Counted from the stretch's first letter, positions 36,188-45,303 are shown. The stretch: 64,000 bases of DNA from Phycisphaerales bacterium (GCA_029242715.1 JAQWTL010000033.1:62001-126000); one strand, 5' to 3'. Made by a program: numbers and translations. Notes: generated from the letters alone by a model not told the origin.

Positions 36188-36859
36188 TTACTCGATGACG
36201 GCCACGATCCGGTCAACGTAGCGGTCGGAGAAATCTGTACGACCACCATTTCGCTTCCACTGTCTACCCAGTTCGGCAATCCGTGCCTCCTGAGCCCGCA
36301 CTTTCTCCGTCTTTCGAGACGAGGTCGCCATCCCTGGCAGGGCGATGACACGTGCAAGTCCCGTATTGTGACGGGGAACGACCAGCACTTCAAGGCCCTG
36401 CCCCCTGCAGAAACCCGCCAATCGCTCTGCTCCGGCCAGATTGGTCTCTGCGAGCACGAAATGCCATGGATTCTGGCTGTCCAGAATCGTCCCGGAGCCC
36501 CAAAGGGGCTCCTGAGGCTCCTGGGCCTCCTGGTTCTGCTCTGGGGGAACCATCTGCGATTGGACCAGCAGTGGATCGACAAGCACCCCTCCAGGGCTGG
36601 CTGCCATGAGTGATTCTGTTCTGGAGGCACCCTGCCTGTATCCAATCCACCAGGCCAGACACACGAAGGCGACCAGAAGAACCGCCCCCAGAAACAGGAA
36701 ACCACCGGGAACACGAATCCCTGCACCAGGCGTGAGCCATGTCGTGGCAGGAACCGCTTCTTCGCCTCGTTCGACACCTGACTCCTGTACGGGCCCTGAT
36801 CGATCCGCCTGTGTCTGCGTCAGTTCGTAGAGCGCTGGTCTGTTGCTTCGTCTGGCCAT
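36188..36859 (-). CDS. Single-pass membrane protein with a SPOR-like C-terminal domain
   Basis: A 223-residue protein: basic N-terminal region, a membrane segment at about 54-71 (GFLFLGAVLLVAFVCLAWW), a Pro/Glu/Gln-rich linker, and a C-terminal domain from about 130 (WHFVLAETNLAGAERLAGFCRGQGLEVLVVP...LARVIALPG) with the strand-helix spacing of SPOR domains, which bind denuded peptidoglycan at division sites. The match is by pattern only. The ATG at 36859 has GGAAGGA 8 bases upstream. It lies between acpS and the small basic protein gene on one strand. Confidence 0.6.
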   Translation of the reverse strand: MARRSNRPALYELTQTQADRSGPVQESGVERGEEAVPATTWLTPGAGIRVPGGFLFLGAVLLVAFVCLAWWIGYRQGASRTESLMAASPGGVLVDPLLVQSQMVPPEQNQEAQEPQEPLWGSGTILDSQNPWHFVLAETNLAGAERLAGFCRGQGLEVLVVPRHNTGLARVIALPGMATSSRKTEKVRAQEARIAELGRQWKRNGGRTDFSDRYVDRIVAVIE

Positions 36860-36896
36860 GTATCCATCCTTCCCTATCCCCTGCAGGATCGCTGCC

Positions 36897-37277
36897 TCAA
36901 CTCGCAACCACACTTGCAATGGCCAGACCCCCTGCGTGGCTGAGGCTCAATCGCCATTGACTCAGCCCAAGTTCGCCTGCCCGCTTGGCCGCAACTCCTG
37001 AGACATTGACCAAGGGGCCACCCGCCTGACTCCGACCGACATCAATATCCTGCCAGGTGATTCCGCCACTCAAACCGGTACCCAAAGCCTTGAGCACCGC
37101 TTCCTTGGCAGCGAAGCGTGCGGCATAACGCTCCGCACGACCGCGAACCGTTCGTTCTGCATATGCCCGCTCACCCTCGGTAAAGACTCTGGAGAGGAAC
37201 CGATCCCCATGAGCTGCAAGCATTTGCTCAATGCGTGCAACAGGAACAAGATCAACGCCGTGTGCCAGGTCTGTCAT
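36897..37277 (-). CDS. acpS: Holo-[acyl-carrier-protein] synthase
   Basis: A 126-residue enzyme that moves the 4'-phosphopantetheine arm from CoA to acyl carrier protein. HGVDLVPVARIEQ (Asp9) and ERYAARFAAKEAVLKALGTG (Glu59) are the two conserved metal and CoA sites, and LSLSHAGGLAIASVV ends the fold. In the set the order is TIM barrel, acpS, SPOR-like, small basic protein, aminotransferase, with 30-60-base gaps. Confidence 0.93.
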   Translation of the reverse strand: MTDLAHGVDLVPVARIEQMLAAHGDRFLSRVFTEGERAYAERTVRGRAERYAARFAAKEAVLKALGTGLSGGITWQDIDVGRSQAGGPLVNVSGVAAKRAGELGLSQWRLSLSHAGGLAIASVVAS

Positions 37278-37310
37278 GCATGCAGTTTAGGTCACCAAGA
37301 GTAGTGAGGC

Positions 37311-38045
37311 TCATGCATCAGCAATACCCGCTGATCGCCAGGCCTGCCGACCCGCCTCAAGGGCTTCCCAGGGCGATGCAAGTTGCCGAAGGTCCAAGGC
37401 AATTGATTTCTCCGGCACTACCGTGACAACTGCAGCACGATAATCCGCCACGTTCAATCGACCATCCGAAGAGCCCACTGGCCCCCTGAGGCCTGTTGAC
37501 ATCAGATCGGATAACCGGGGAGCAACCAGCCTCGTACCCAAACTGATGACTTCCTCGACAGGGTCACGATCCATTGCAAAGCAGGCCGCCGGATCGAGAC
37601 CCGCACCGAATGACGCCTGGCTTTCGGCCCCTAGTCGATGGTCTGCAAGCAGCACTCCACGACGAACAGCAGAAGAATGAATGGCTTCCAGGACATCTGG
37701 ATCAATGCCATCCTGTGCAGGCAACTGCACACTGAGCGAATCAATCCCGAGATCTGATGCCAGAGTGCAAGCGGCATCTATGGTCGAGACCACACGATCA
37801 ACGGTTGTTGGATCAATGTAGTGCTCACCGGGTATCCAGAGATCCATTCCTGCCGGCTGAAGTTCACAACGCCTCAAAGTCGCCAGAATGTCACGGCGCG
37901 CAGATGATCCAAGGTCACGAGGGCGTGTGCCCGGCATGGCCGCAGACAACTGGACCGCCTGCCAGCCTTCACGGTGTAATCGATCAAGAATCGACCGCAG
38001 GTCCGTACCAAGAGATGCAACAGTAGGCGCGAGGTGCGCTTGCAT
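37311..38045 (-). CDS. Sugar-isomerase-like TIM-barrel protein
   Basis: A 244-residue protein with the alternating pattern of an AP-endonuclease-2 / xylose-isomerase-like barrel: VASLGTDLRSILDRLHREGWQAVQLSA near the start, GMDLWIPGEHYID near 66, DSLSVQLPAQ near 101 and SLGTRLVAPRLSD near 167. The full set of His/Glu/Asp metal ligands is incomplete. It may be a sugar-phosphate isomerase or epimerase; no substrate is suggested by context. Divergent from moaE. Confidence 0.6.
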   Translation of the reverse strand: MQAHLAPTVASLGTDLRSILDRLHREGWQAVQLSAAMPGTRPRDLGSSARRDILATLRRCELQPAGMDLWIPGEHYIDPTTVDRVVSTIDAACTLASDLGIDSLSVQLPAQDGIDPDVLEAIHSSAVRRGVLLADHRLGAESQASFGAGLDPAACFAMDRDPVEEVISLGTRLVAPRLSDLMSTGLRGPVGSSDGRLNVADYRAAVVTVVPEKSIALDLRQLASPWEALEAGRQAWRSAGIADA

Positions 38046-38109
38046 GGCGAAAGCTTAGCACGCCACCAGCCATGACCGGTGGTGATGGGCGATCCAGTAG
38101 CATGTCGAC

Positions 38110-38571
38110 GTGGATCATTCACCTCCCATCCTGGATCTGGACCTCATCCAAGAGCCTGTACATCCGTCTGCATGGACGTCATTTCCACCCGGCGGAGCAG
38201 AATGCACCTTCCTTGGAGTCACGAGACCAGAGTGGCACGAGTCGCATGGTCAACTGACTGCCCTGAAATATGAAGCCCATGAATCCATGGCAAGAGCCGA
38301 ACTGCAAAAACTTGCAGAGGAAGCTGCCAGCCGATGGGCCCCGCTTGCCATTCGCATCCACCATGCGATTGGGACTGTTCGAATCGGCGAAGCCAGTGTC
38401 GTGATCCAGGTCGTGTGCGGCCATCGCGCGGAGGCCTTTGAGGCCTGCCGCTGGCTCATCGATGAACTCAAGACCCATGTGCCGATCTGGAAGCAGGAGC
38501 TCTGGGAAAATGGCGCAAGCTGGTCACAAGGCACGCGGCTGATGACAGACACGGCGGTGACAGAATCATGA
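38110..38571 (+). CDS. moaE: Molybdopterin synthase catalytic subunit MoaE
   Basis: A 153-residue enzyme subunit that inserts sulfur into precursor Z to form molybdopterin with MoaD. GAECTFLGVTRP at 29-40, ALKYEAHESMA at 51-61, GHRAEAFEACRWLIDELKTHVPIWKQE at 104-130 carry the conserved Arg and Lys (Lys121, Lys128). The start is a GTG at 38110; no in-frame ATG precedes it. No MoaD, MoaA or MoaC gene is in the window. ATGA overlap with the next membrane gene. Confidence 0.9.
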   Translation: MDHSPPILDLDLIQEPVHPSAWTSFPPGGAECTFLGVTRPEWHESHGQLTALKYEAHESMARAELQKLAEEAASRWAPLAIRIHHAIGTVRIGEASVVIQVVCGHRAEAFEACRWLIDELKTHVPIWKQELWENGASWSQGTRLMTDTAVTES

Positions 38572-39137
38572 ATGCCACCAGAACACTTTCCAGCATCGGA
38601 CTTCTCTGCCTGTCACTGTGGCTCTGTGCTGTTGTCGCCGCAGGACTTTCTGCCAGTGTTGTCTTTACGACACTTCCCCCACTCGAGCCCGAAATCAAGG
38701 GTTACGACATCCCTGATATTGAGATGCGAGGCAGATTGGTGTCAGGCCTGGTCACAGAACCAGTGTTTCAAATTGCCGATTGGTCACAACTGGTGCTTTG
38801 CCCTTTGCTGCTGATCGTGATCATGCTCCAGGCCTTCAACAGAAGTATTCGCCAAGGAACCCTCGCCCAGTGGATTCGTTTGATTGCAATCGGACTTGCT
38901 TCGCTGCTCTTCCTGGGTCGATTCCTGCTGGTCAACCCGCCCATGGCCGAATACCTGGATTCCTATCGAGCAGCTGCACAAGCAGGTGATATCGACTCTG
39001 CCAAAGCACAACAGATCGCCTTTGACGGCTGGCATCACACCGCAGAGAGACTCTGGGGACTCACTGGTGTCTGCCTTGTCATCGCGATCGGAGCTACCGG
39101 CGCCACCCTCATGCCCGGAGTGAGGCAGAAAGCATGA
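38568..39137 (+). CDS. Four-segment membrane protein between moaE and nth
   Basis: A 189-residue protein with hydrophobic stretches at about 8-34, 71-88, 101-123 and 160-181, perhaps DUF4149-like, which is a guess by layout. The first loop (about 35-70) is polar and likely outside. Both ends overlap their neighbours by ATGA, so expression is tied to moaE and nth. Function unknown. Confidence 0.55.
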   Translation: MNATRTLSSIGLLCLSLWLCAVVAAGLSASVVFTTLPPLEPEIKGYDIPDIEMRGRLVSGLVTEPVFQIADWSQLVLCPLLLIVIMLQAFNRSIRQGTLAQWIRLIAIGLASLLFLGRFLLVNPPMAEYLDSYRAAAQAGDIDSAKAQQIAFDGWHHTAERLWGLTGVCLVIAIGATGATLMPGVRQKA

Positions 39138-39832
39138 GCGTTTCAAGCAAGGCGGGTTTCAAGCTTCCAGAAACCACAGAAGCCCATCGTCGCCGTGCCT
39201 CCCGGCTCTATGCCGCCATGGAAAAGGCCTACCCGGATGCAACATGCGCCTTGAATTACCGCACACCACATGAACTGCTGATCGCCACGATTCTCTCTGC
39301 GCAATCAACCGATGTCGGTGTCAACAAGGCCACGCCTGCCTTGTTCAAACAGTTTCCCAATCCGAGTGATTATGCCGCCAGCTCTCCAGAAGATCTTCAA
39401 CCATGGATCAATTCCATCGGGCTGTATCGAAACAAGTCCAAGGCGATACATGAAGCCATGACTCGAATTGTCACGGAGTATGACGGCGAAGTACCTGCCA
39501 CGATGGAAGATCTGCTCTCGCTTCGCGGAGTAGCAAGAAAAACAGCCAATGTGGTTCTTGGCAATGCCTTTGGAATCAACGTTGGCGTTGTCGTCGACAC
39601 CCATGTCATGCGATTAGCCCGTCGCTTTTCACTTACAGAACAAAAAGCGGTGGCCAAGATCGAGCGTGACCTGATGGCGTTGTTCCCCAGGCCCAAATGG
39701 ACCCAACTCAGCCACCTTCTCATCGCTCATGGACGTGCCGTGTGCAAGGCAAGGCACGCACGATGCAGCGATGACCCGATTTGTCAACGATACTGCCAGT
39801 GCGAATGGTGCGAAGAAACCCAGAAGTCCTGA
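39134..39832 (+). CDS. nth: Endonuclease III with an unusual iron-sulfur cysteine spacing
   Basis: A 232-residue DNA glycosylase/AP lyase. LLIATILSAQSTDVGVNKATP near 48-68 and the helix-hairpin-helix segment LLSLRGVARKTANVVLG near 127-143 with catalytic Lys136, plus Asp155 in VVVDTHVMRLARR, are intact. The C-terminal Cys are 204, 211, 217, 221, 223, 226. The usual C-x6-C-x2-C-x5-C cluster is not present; an x6-x5-x5 spacing (204, 211, 217, 223) is the closest fit. The 4Fe-4S cluster may be altered or absent. Overlaps the membrane gene by ATGA. Confidence 0.9.
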   Translation: MSVSSKAGFKLPETTEAHRRRASRLYAAMEKAYPDATCALNYRTPHELLIATILSAQSTDVGVNKATPALFKQFPNPSDYAASSPEDLQPWINSIGLYRNKSKAIHEAMTRIVTEYDGEVPATMEDLLSLRGVARKTANVVLGNAFGINVGVVVDTHVMRLARRFSLTEQKAVAKIERDLMALFPRPKWTQLSHLLIAHGRAVCKARHARCSDDPICQRYCQCEWCEETQKS

Positions 39833-39841
39833 AGCTTCGAC

Positions 39842-41425
39842 TCACCAACTCTCGCGGACAACCCCGAAACCTCCATTGCCGGCGGCATAGGCAATCCCTC
39901 CGCCAAGATCCAATGGCTCAATGAAGATCACCGGTCCATCGATTTGGAGAGTCAACTTCTGAACGCCCTGCAACGGGGAATAGCCCGATGCGACCCGCTC
40001 TTCCTCAGTCATCTCTTCCCATCCCATTGGGACTGTTGGCATGTTCGCAGGAGGCCTGAGCATCATCACTCCCTCCTGATGACCCAGCCAGAATGAACCA
40101 TCCCCGGCCGCAACCGTGGTGAAATGCGAGCCAACGGGCGCAGGCACGATGGCTTCACCAAAGTCGTTGCTCACGACGGCATGGTTGCCATCTGGTGAAA
40201 TTCTGATCTCCCAACCAAGCAGCGCGACACCGCGTGCCGGTGGCGGGTAGACACTGAACCTGGAACTCATCAGATTCGCAGCATCACCGATTCTGTACTC
40301 CCAGGTGCCATCAACACCCGTTGCCATGATGGTTCTGCCATCGGATATGGCCTGAACAAGACCACCAGGCGCATCACGGCGGAATACCTGAGGATCGGTC
40401 TGTCGATCTGTACGGAAGCAGGCTTGACCGAACTCGCCGACAACGACGATGCGATCTTCCCCCATGAAGTCGACGTCGCGTATTCCCATCAGATTCATGG
40501 ACCAGTTTTCCTGCAAGGCTCCACTCGCCTCGATTGTGTACTGATGCACGCTCCTTGGGCCGGCGATCAACACCTGGTCACCCTGTACCCGAATGCGATT
40601 GACGCCGCCGGGCAAAGCTTCAGTGGAATGATGCGAATCCACTTCCCTGAGCAAACCGTTTTCCATCACGGCAAATCCACCAAGCCCACCACTGGTCTCA
40701 TTACGTATGAAGAGAAGGGTGTTCTCAGGAAGAACCGAACCCAGGGCTGTGGGCGTACTCGACATCGCAGCCTTTGGAAAAGTAGCCAAGCTGCTTGCAG
40801 AACCGACATACTCATCATCAGAAACTCGATAGGCCCTGCGACTGGTGGTGTACAACGCACCTGATTCAAGCTCGACTACTGAAGTAACCTCGCCATCATG
40901 ATCAACCAACCTGTGCAACGAGGGAATCTGAATGGATCCGCCAATGCCGCTGACGATCGGGCCTGAACTGCCAGGGCTGAGATGACGAGGCTCGATGCCG
41001 AGCGACTCGGTGTCCCAGGTGGTTTCAATCCACGGCCTTCTGGCATCGGTCCGGTCAAGTGAGACAACACCACTGTCTCTGAGTACGACATAAATAACAG
41101 TGGGCTCAACAATCATTCCCACGGCCGGGCCGGAATGGCCCGCTGGCATCAGATCCAATTCGCTGATCTTCCGCCCCGTATCATGATCGAGTACCAGCAA
41201 CTGGTTGCCCTGGGCGACATACCAGAGGTCGCCATCCACAAACGTGGCATGGGAGGTGCCATGAGCCTCGTGTCGAAGTTCCAGATGAACGGTTTCTGGC
41301 CTGGGCTTCTTCTTGATCTGGTATCCCAAGCAACCTGATACGCCCAACAAGGCAATCAGAAGCAGGCCAGGCAGGAGCCGGGGTAAAATACGATTGATCC
41401 AGTGATCTGCAGGTGGCGTGAACAT
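39842..41425 (-). CDS. Lipoprotein with a beta-propeller-like domain
   Basis: A 527-residue protein with a lipobox (LLGVSGC) near residue 32, followed by repeating blade-like segments such as HATFVDGDLWYVAQGNQLLVLDHDTGRKI, GDQVLIAGPRSVHQYTIEASG and DGRTIMATGVDGTWEYRIGD, typical of WD/PQQ-like propellers. It is probably on the outer side of a membrane. Function unknown. The ATG at 41425 is chosen because the lipobox follows; the frame is open to 41530 and the ribosome site is weak. Divergent from the TPR/recX pair. Confidence 0.65.
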   Translation of the reverse strand: MFTPPADHWINRILPRLLPGLLLIALLGVSGCLGYQIKKKPRPETVHLELRHEAHGTSHATFVDGDLWYVAQGNQLLVLDHDTGRKISELDLMPAGHSGPAVGMIVEPTVIYVVLRDSGVVSLDRTDARRPWIETTWDTESLGIEPRHLSPGSSGPIVSGIGGSIQIPSLHRLVDHDGEVTSVVELESGALYTTSRRAYRVSDDEYVGSASSLATFPKAAMSSTPTALGSVLPENTLLFIRNETSGGLGGFAVMENGLLREVDSHHSTEALPGGVNRIRVQGDQVLIAGPRSVHQYTIEASGALQENWSMNLMGIRDVDFMGEDRIVVVGEFGQACFRTDRQTDPQVFRRDAPGGLVQAISDGRTIMATGVDGTWEYRIGDAANLMSSRFSVYPPPARGVALLGWEIRISPDGNHAVVSNDFGEAIVPAPVGSHFTTVAAGDGSFWLGHQEGVMMLRPPANMPTVPMGWEEMTEEERVASGYSPLQGVQKLTLQIDGPVIFIEPLDLGGGIAYAAGNGGFGVVRESW

Positions 41426-41474
41426 CCCGACAGCATACCCGTCACCAATTGCCCGTGGCCCAAAGAGACTCCCA

Positions 41475-41789
41475 ATGACTGACCGCATCAACCAGCTCAG
41501 AAACATGCTTGAATCGGAACCAGATGACACTTTCTGCCTCTATGGGATCGCCATGGAGTATGCCAAGGCCGGTCAGCAGGAACGGGCTGTTGCTCATTTT
41601 GATCGAACGATAGAAATTGACCCCGAGTATTGCTACGCCTACTACCACAAGGCACGCTGCCTGGTTGACATGCAACGGACTGAAGAGGCCCGGGCGACCC
41701 TGGAAGCTGGCCTGTCACAGGCTCGATCAAGCGGTGATATTCATGCGGAAGGTGAGATCGAAGCCCTGCTGGCTTCCGTGAACGAATGA
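41475..41789 (+). CDS. Small TPR protein
   Basis: A 104-residue protein with three TPR-like helical pairs: FCLYGIAMEYAKAGQQERAVAHFDRTIEIDPEY, then CYAYYHKARCLVDMQRTEEARATLEAGL, then the C-terminal GEIEALLASV. It may serve as a protein-protein adaptor. It overlaps recX by ATGA. Confidence 0.75.
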   Translation: MTDRINQLRNMLESEPDDTFCLYGIAMEYAKAGQQERAVAHFDRTIEIDPEYCYAYYHKARCLVDMQRTEEARATLEAGLSQARSSGDIHAEGEIEALLASVNE

Positions 41790-42481
41790 CAGAACCAGGC
41801 GAAAGATCTTCAGGCAGAACAGGCAACAAGAGACCGACCGTGCCTGCGCATGGGGCCATTACATCCCTGGACGTGGCCCCTCGTGACGGGGACTCCCGTG
41901 AGATCAAGGTCAACAGCCGCAAGGTCGCGACTCTGCTGGAATCCGATGTTGCCCGTCTGGGACTCCACCTCGACATGCCCATGACCGAGTCAATGGCGCA
42001 ACGCATTGCCTACCACCACGAATGCCGATTGGCCTGGCGAGCTGCGATTCAGAGATTGGAGAAATCAGCACGTTCCGAACGCGACATTCGTGAAGGACTT
42101 CAGAAACGTGGACATGAGGACGACGTAGTCGAACAGGTCATCTCAATCCTGGCCGGAAGTGGCCTTCTTGATGATGTTCGATTAGCGGCTTCAGCTGCTG
42201 AATCAATGGCCAGGCGATCACCCGCTTCTGCCGCTTTCATCGAGGCCAGACTTGTCCGTCACGGCATTTCTTCTGAAGAAGCAGAGAAAGCAGCCGTTGA
42301 AGCTGCTGGTGATCCCGTGGATGCGGCCACTGAGCTGGCGGCCAAGTCCTTGAAGTCTCTTGGCTCCTGCGCTCCGGAGGCTCGTGTTCGACGCATCTAT
42401 GGACGGCTTGCCAGACGAGGTTTTGATGCAGATGTGATTACAGAAGCAATGCGCCGAATCAATCTGGAGATCCCGGAATAG
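41786..42481 (+). CDS. recX: RecX-family regulatory protein
   Basis: A 231-residue protein. AAIQRLEKSARSERDIREGLQKRGHEDDVVEQVISILAGSGLLDD near 84-128 and RRSPASAAFIEARLVRHGISSEEAEKAA near 142-169 match the tandem three-helix RecX modules; the C-terminal region (YGRLARRGFDADVITEAM) is the third. RecX inhibits RecA filament growth. No recA is present here. It overlaps the TPR gene by ATGA. Confidence 0.85.
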   Translation: MTEPGERSSGRTGNKRPTVPAHGAITSLDVAPRDGDSREIKVNSRKVATLLESDVARLGLHLDMPMTESMAQRIAYHHECRLAWRAAIQRLEKSARSERDIREGLQKRGHEDDVVEQVISILAGSGLLDDVRLAASAAESMARRSPASAAFIEARLVRHGISSEEAEKAAVEAAGDPVDAATELAAKSLKSLGSCAPEARVRRIYGRLARRGFDADVITEAMRRINLEIPE

Positions 42482-42516
42482 GTTTCAGAAGTGGAATCCG
42501 CTAAGATGGAACAAGC

Positions 42517-42894
42517 ATGAGCTTCCAGCAGAAGATCCCGGTGCCACATGCAAACTCACGCGTGAACAATACGCACTGGGAAGTGACAATCGACGCTGTA
42601 GCCCACCTTCTGAAAACGAGTGAAGACTTCCTTCTTCTGGATTGTCGCTCCCGGGAGGAATGGGAAGAAAACAGAATTCCAGACGCGATGAACCTGCCGC
42701 TGCAGCAATTCAGCACACGGTGTCATGAGCTTGAAAACCACCGCGACCGACCCATCGTGGTCTATTGTCGAACAGGACGCCGTTCTGCCATCCTGGCAAA
42801 ATTCTTGCACCTCTCGGGCTACCCCCATGTCCGTTCGATGGCCGGTGGCATCGAAGCCTGGCAGGAACAGCCCGGACTTTCGAGCAGGGACTGA
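42517..42894 (+). CDS. Rhodanese-like sulfurtransferase
   Basis: A 125-residue protein. FLLLDCRSREEWEENRIPDAMNLP at 38-61 and the active-site loop VVYCRTGRRSAILA (Cys84) are the rhodanese motifs, and GYPHVRSMAGGIEAW closes the domain. The six-residue CRTGRR loop fits sulfur-transfer types. It precedes cdsA by one base. Confidence 0.88.
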   Translation: MSFQQKIPVPHANSRVNNTHWEVTIDAVAHLLKTSEDFLLLDCRSREEWEENRIPDAMNLPLQQFSTRCHELENHRDRPIVVYCRTGRRSAILAKFLHLSGYPHVRSMAGGIEAWQEQPGLSSRD

Positions 42895-42895
42895 A

Positions 42896-43783
42896 GTGCT
42901 AGCCAAACGCCTCGTTACAGGAGTCTGCTTCATCATCGCACTGGTGGGGCTGCTTTGGCTGGATGCCTGGATGGGGCCCGTTCGTGTCGGCACCTGGACT
43001 TTTCCACCAGGCCTGGTTCTCGCGGGAGTCGGCGCATTGCTGGTGGGCCTTGGCAGTCATGAACTGACACGAGTTGCTGCCAAGGCAGACATTCGAGTCG
43101 ATGCACTGTTCACAGCCGTTGTCACGATTGCGGTGATGTTGGCAACCTGGCTGTCTTCTTCACTGTCAGACGACTTTGGCTCCACCATCCCTCTGACCAT
43201 CATCGTCCTGGCACTCGTGGCATCCATCATCCGCTTCAGTCATGGCAGATGCGTCGAGCACGCCTTTGCGTCCTCTGCGGTAGTCATGCTCTCGGTGGTG
43301 TATCTCGGCGTGCTGAGCGGATTCCTGCTGTTGATTGGTGCCGACATCTCCGTATGGATGATCGGAGGAGTCGCACTGATCGTGAAATGCTGCGATATCG
43401 GCGCCTACTTCACTGGTAGAGCCATTGGCCGACACAAGCTGATTCCATGGTTGAGCCCAGGAAAAACCGTTGAAGGGCTCATTGGAGGAATCCTGGCGTC
43501 CATGATTGCGGCCATCATCCTGAATGCAGCCCTTGGAAGCCCTCTTGACTGGTGGTGGGTTCTGATCATGGGTGGCATTCTGGCTGTGGTGGGACAAGCA
43601 GGCGACCTGACCATGAGCCTTTTCAAACGTGGTGCCGGCCTGAAGGATTCTTCAACCTTGCTACCTGGGCTTGGTGGGGTCATGGATGTCATTGACTCCC
43701 TTTTGCTGGCCGCTCCAGTAGCTTGGTGGATGCTTCGGCTTTCGTTGGGAGCATCCGATTGGCAGGCTTCCCTTGGGAGCTGA
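42896..43783 (+). CDS. cdsA: Phosphatidate cytidylyltransferase
   Basis: A 295-residue multi-pass membrane enzyme that makes CDP-diacylglycerol from phosphatidate and CTP. About seven hydrophobic stretches are visible, and the signature SLFKRGAGLKDSSTLLPGLGGVMDVIDSL lies near 243-271. The start is a GTG at 42896 with AGGGA before it, one base after the rhodanese stop; the frame is open upstream only within the rhodanese gene, so longer starts are unlikely. Confidence 0.92.
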   Translation: MLAKRLVTGVCFIIALVGLLWLDAWMGPVRVGTWTFPPGLVLAGVGALLVGLGSHELTRVAAKADIRVDALFTAVVTIAVMLATWLSSSLSDDFGSTIPLTIIVLALVASIIRFSHGRCVEHAFASSAVVMLSVVYLGVLSGFLLLIGADISVWMIGGVALIVKCCDIGAYFTGRAIGRHKLIPWLSPGKTVEGLIGGILASMIAAIILNAALGSPLDWWWVLIMGGILAVVGQAGDLTMSLFKRGAGLKDSSTLLPGLGGVMDVIDSLLLAAPVAWWMLRLSLGASDWQASLGS

Positions 43784-43895
43784 TTGCTACGCATTACCCA
43801 AGTCGCTGCCCACTTGAAGCCTTGGCGCGTGTAGACTGAAGGATCATCAACAGTCGGAATGCTCCGGCCCTGCACGATAAGGAAGATGACCTCTT

Positions 43896-44648
43896 ATGAG
43901 CCTCATTGACGACCTCCTGGAACTGAACCTCGTTGAGCGACAACTCCGCGGGCTGCAATCCAGAGTCAACTCCGCAGAAGTCTATTTCCGTGCCCAGACC
44001 CGACAGATGGAATCATTGGAACAGCGCCTGGAAGAACTGCAGACCCGCCGCAAGCAGCGACAGGTTGCCACCCATGGCCATGAAACCGATGCCAAGACGA
44101 TTGATGAACGACTTGAAAAACTCCGCAACGATCTGAACACCGCCAGCACTACTCGTCAGTACTCCACCGTCCTTGAAGAGATGAATACTCTCAAGTCGAC
44201 ACGATCAGGCACTGACGAACTGATCCTCACGGAAATGACCGAGATCGAGACGATTGACCAGGATCTCAATGAGCTTCAGGAAGGCATCAATGAGCGGAAA
44301 ACGGTTCTGGATTCCGCTTCTACTGAACTTGAAGAACGCAAGGCAGAGATCGCCGATCGAGTTGCCACTCTGAAAACCGAGAGAGAGGTCAAAGCCGCCG
44401 TCATTCCTGAATCATCCATTGAAATCTTCAACCGTTGTGCTGAAGACTTTGAAGGTGATGCGATGGCTGCCATCGAGGAAATCGACAAGCGCCGTCGCGA
44501 GTACTGCTGTGGCTCCTGTAATCTCAACCTGCCATTCAATGTCGTCGTTCAACTGCTTGGTGCAAGCGACACGATCATGCAGTGCGAGAACTGCCTCAGG
44601 ATCCTGTATGTCACGCCTGAGTTGAAGGCGGAGACAGTCAGCAAGTAG
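43896..44648 (+). CDS. C4 zinc-ribbon coiled-coil protein (DUF164/COG1579-like)
   Basis: A 250-residue protein of mostly coiled coil (about 5-190), with a zinc ribbon at the C-terminus: CCGSC at 204-208 and CENC at 230-233. The family may bind nucleic acid; its role is not settled. The segment STASTTRQYSTVLEEMNTLK near 85 matches the family. It follows cdsA by 112 bases and is convergent with nrdR. Confidence 0.82.
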   Translation: MSLIDDLLELNLVERQLRGLQSRVNSAEVYFRAQTRQMESLEQRLEELQTRRKQRQVATHGHETDAKTIDERLEKLRNDLNTASTTRQYSTVLEEMNTLKSTRSGTDELILTEMTEIETIDQDLNELQEGINERKTVLDSASTELEERKAEIADRVATLKTEREVKAAVIPESSIEIFNRCAEDFEGDAMAAIEEIDKRRREYCCGSCNLNLPFNVVVQLLGASDTIMQCENCLRILYVTPELKAETVSK

Positions 44649-44659
44649 CCCTGAAAAAC

Positions 44660-45148
44660 CTAGAAGAGCTTGTCCTGACCTTCGGCATCACGGGGGCGTG
44701 TCTTGAGGTCCGTGACCTCCTCCACGAATTCGTCAATGGTGCCAAAGCTGTGGTACTCACTGGCATATCTGATGTAGGCGATATCGTCGATTTCCCTGAG
44801 CTGAGCAGCCACACGTTCGCCGATTTCACGACTGGGCACTTCCCTGTCAAATTCCCTGTGGACCTGGGCCTCAATAGCGTCCACGATCTGATCCTTGACC
44901 TCCTCAGGAATGGGCCGTTTACCACAGGCCGCCTGGATCCCTCGAAGGATGTTGCCACGGTCATAGGGCACTCTGGCCCCATCTTTTTTGACCACAACCA
45001 GTCTCTGACGGCGTTCTACCCGCTCATAGGTGGTGTAGCGGTGCTCACAGCCCACGCATTCCCGCCGGCGTCGAACGACATAACCATCCTCGGCAGCTCG
45101 GCTGTCGATGACTCGGTCGTCGTCAGTTCCACAGCGTGGACAGATCAT
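44660..45148 (-). CDS. nrdR: Transcriptional repressor NrdR
   Basis: A 162-residue regulator of ribonucleotide reductase genes. Cys3, Cys6, Cys31 and Cys34 form the zinc ribbon, and an ATP-cone domain follows at about 46-136 (LVVVKKDGARVPYDRGNILRGIQAACGKRP). NrdR binds NTPs and dNTPs and represses nrd genes. No nrd gene or NrdR box is seen in the window. Divergent from thrS. Confidence 0.94.
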   Translation of the reverse strand: MICPRCGTDDDRVIDSRAAEDGYVVRRRRECVGCEHRYTTYERVERRQRLVVVKKDGARVPYDRGNILRGIQAACGKRPIPEEVKDQIVDAIEAQVHREFDREVPSREIGERVAAQLREIDDIAYIRYASEYHSFGTIDEFVEEVTDLKTRPRDAEGQDKLF

Positions 45149-45277
45149 GGGTTGCCTCCAAGTCCCCAGTTCAAGTTGTGATGTCGGCCTGCTGAGGCTC
45201 CTGACCCCAAAAGAAACCTGGCGAGGTGGTTACTCTCCCTGCCAACGAACCGGCCATCGGCCCTCATGATCCGCTCA

Positions 45278-45303
45278 TGGCGGGGTATCCTGTTGCCCCG
45301 CCA
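45278..45303 (+). promoter_or_regulatory. Stable hairpin in the thrS leader
   Basis: TGGCGGGG (45278-45285) pairs with CCCCGCCA (45296-45303) around a ten-base loop, ending 18 bases before the thrS ATG. It lies so near the start that it could affect ribosome access. No T-box sequence (GGTGGNACCGCG) is seen, so this is not a standard T-box. Confidence 0.5.
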
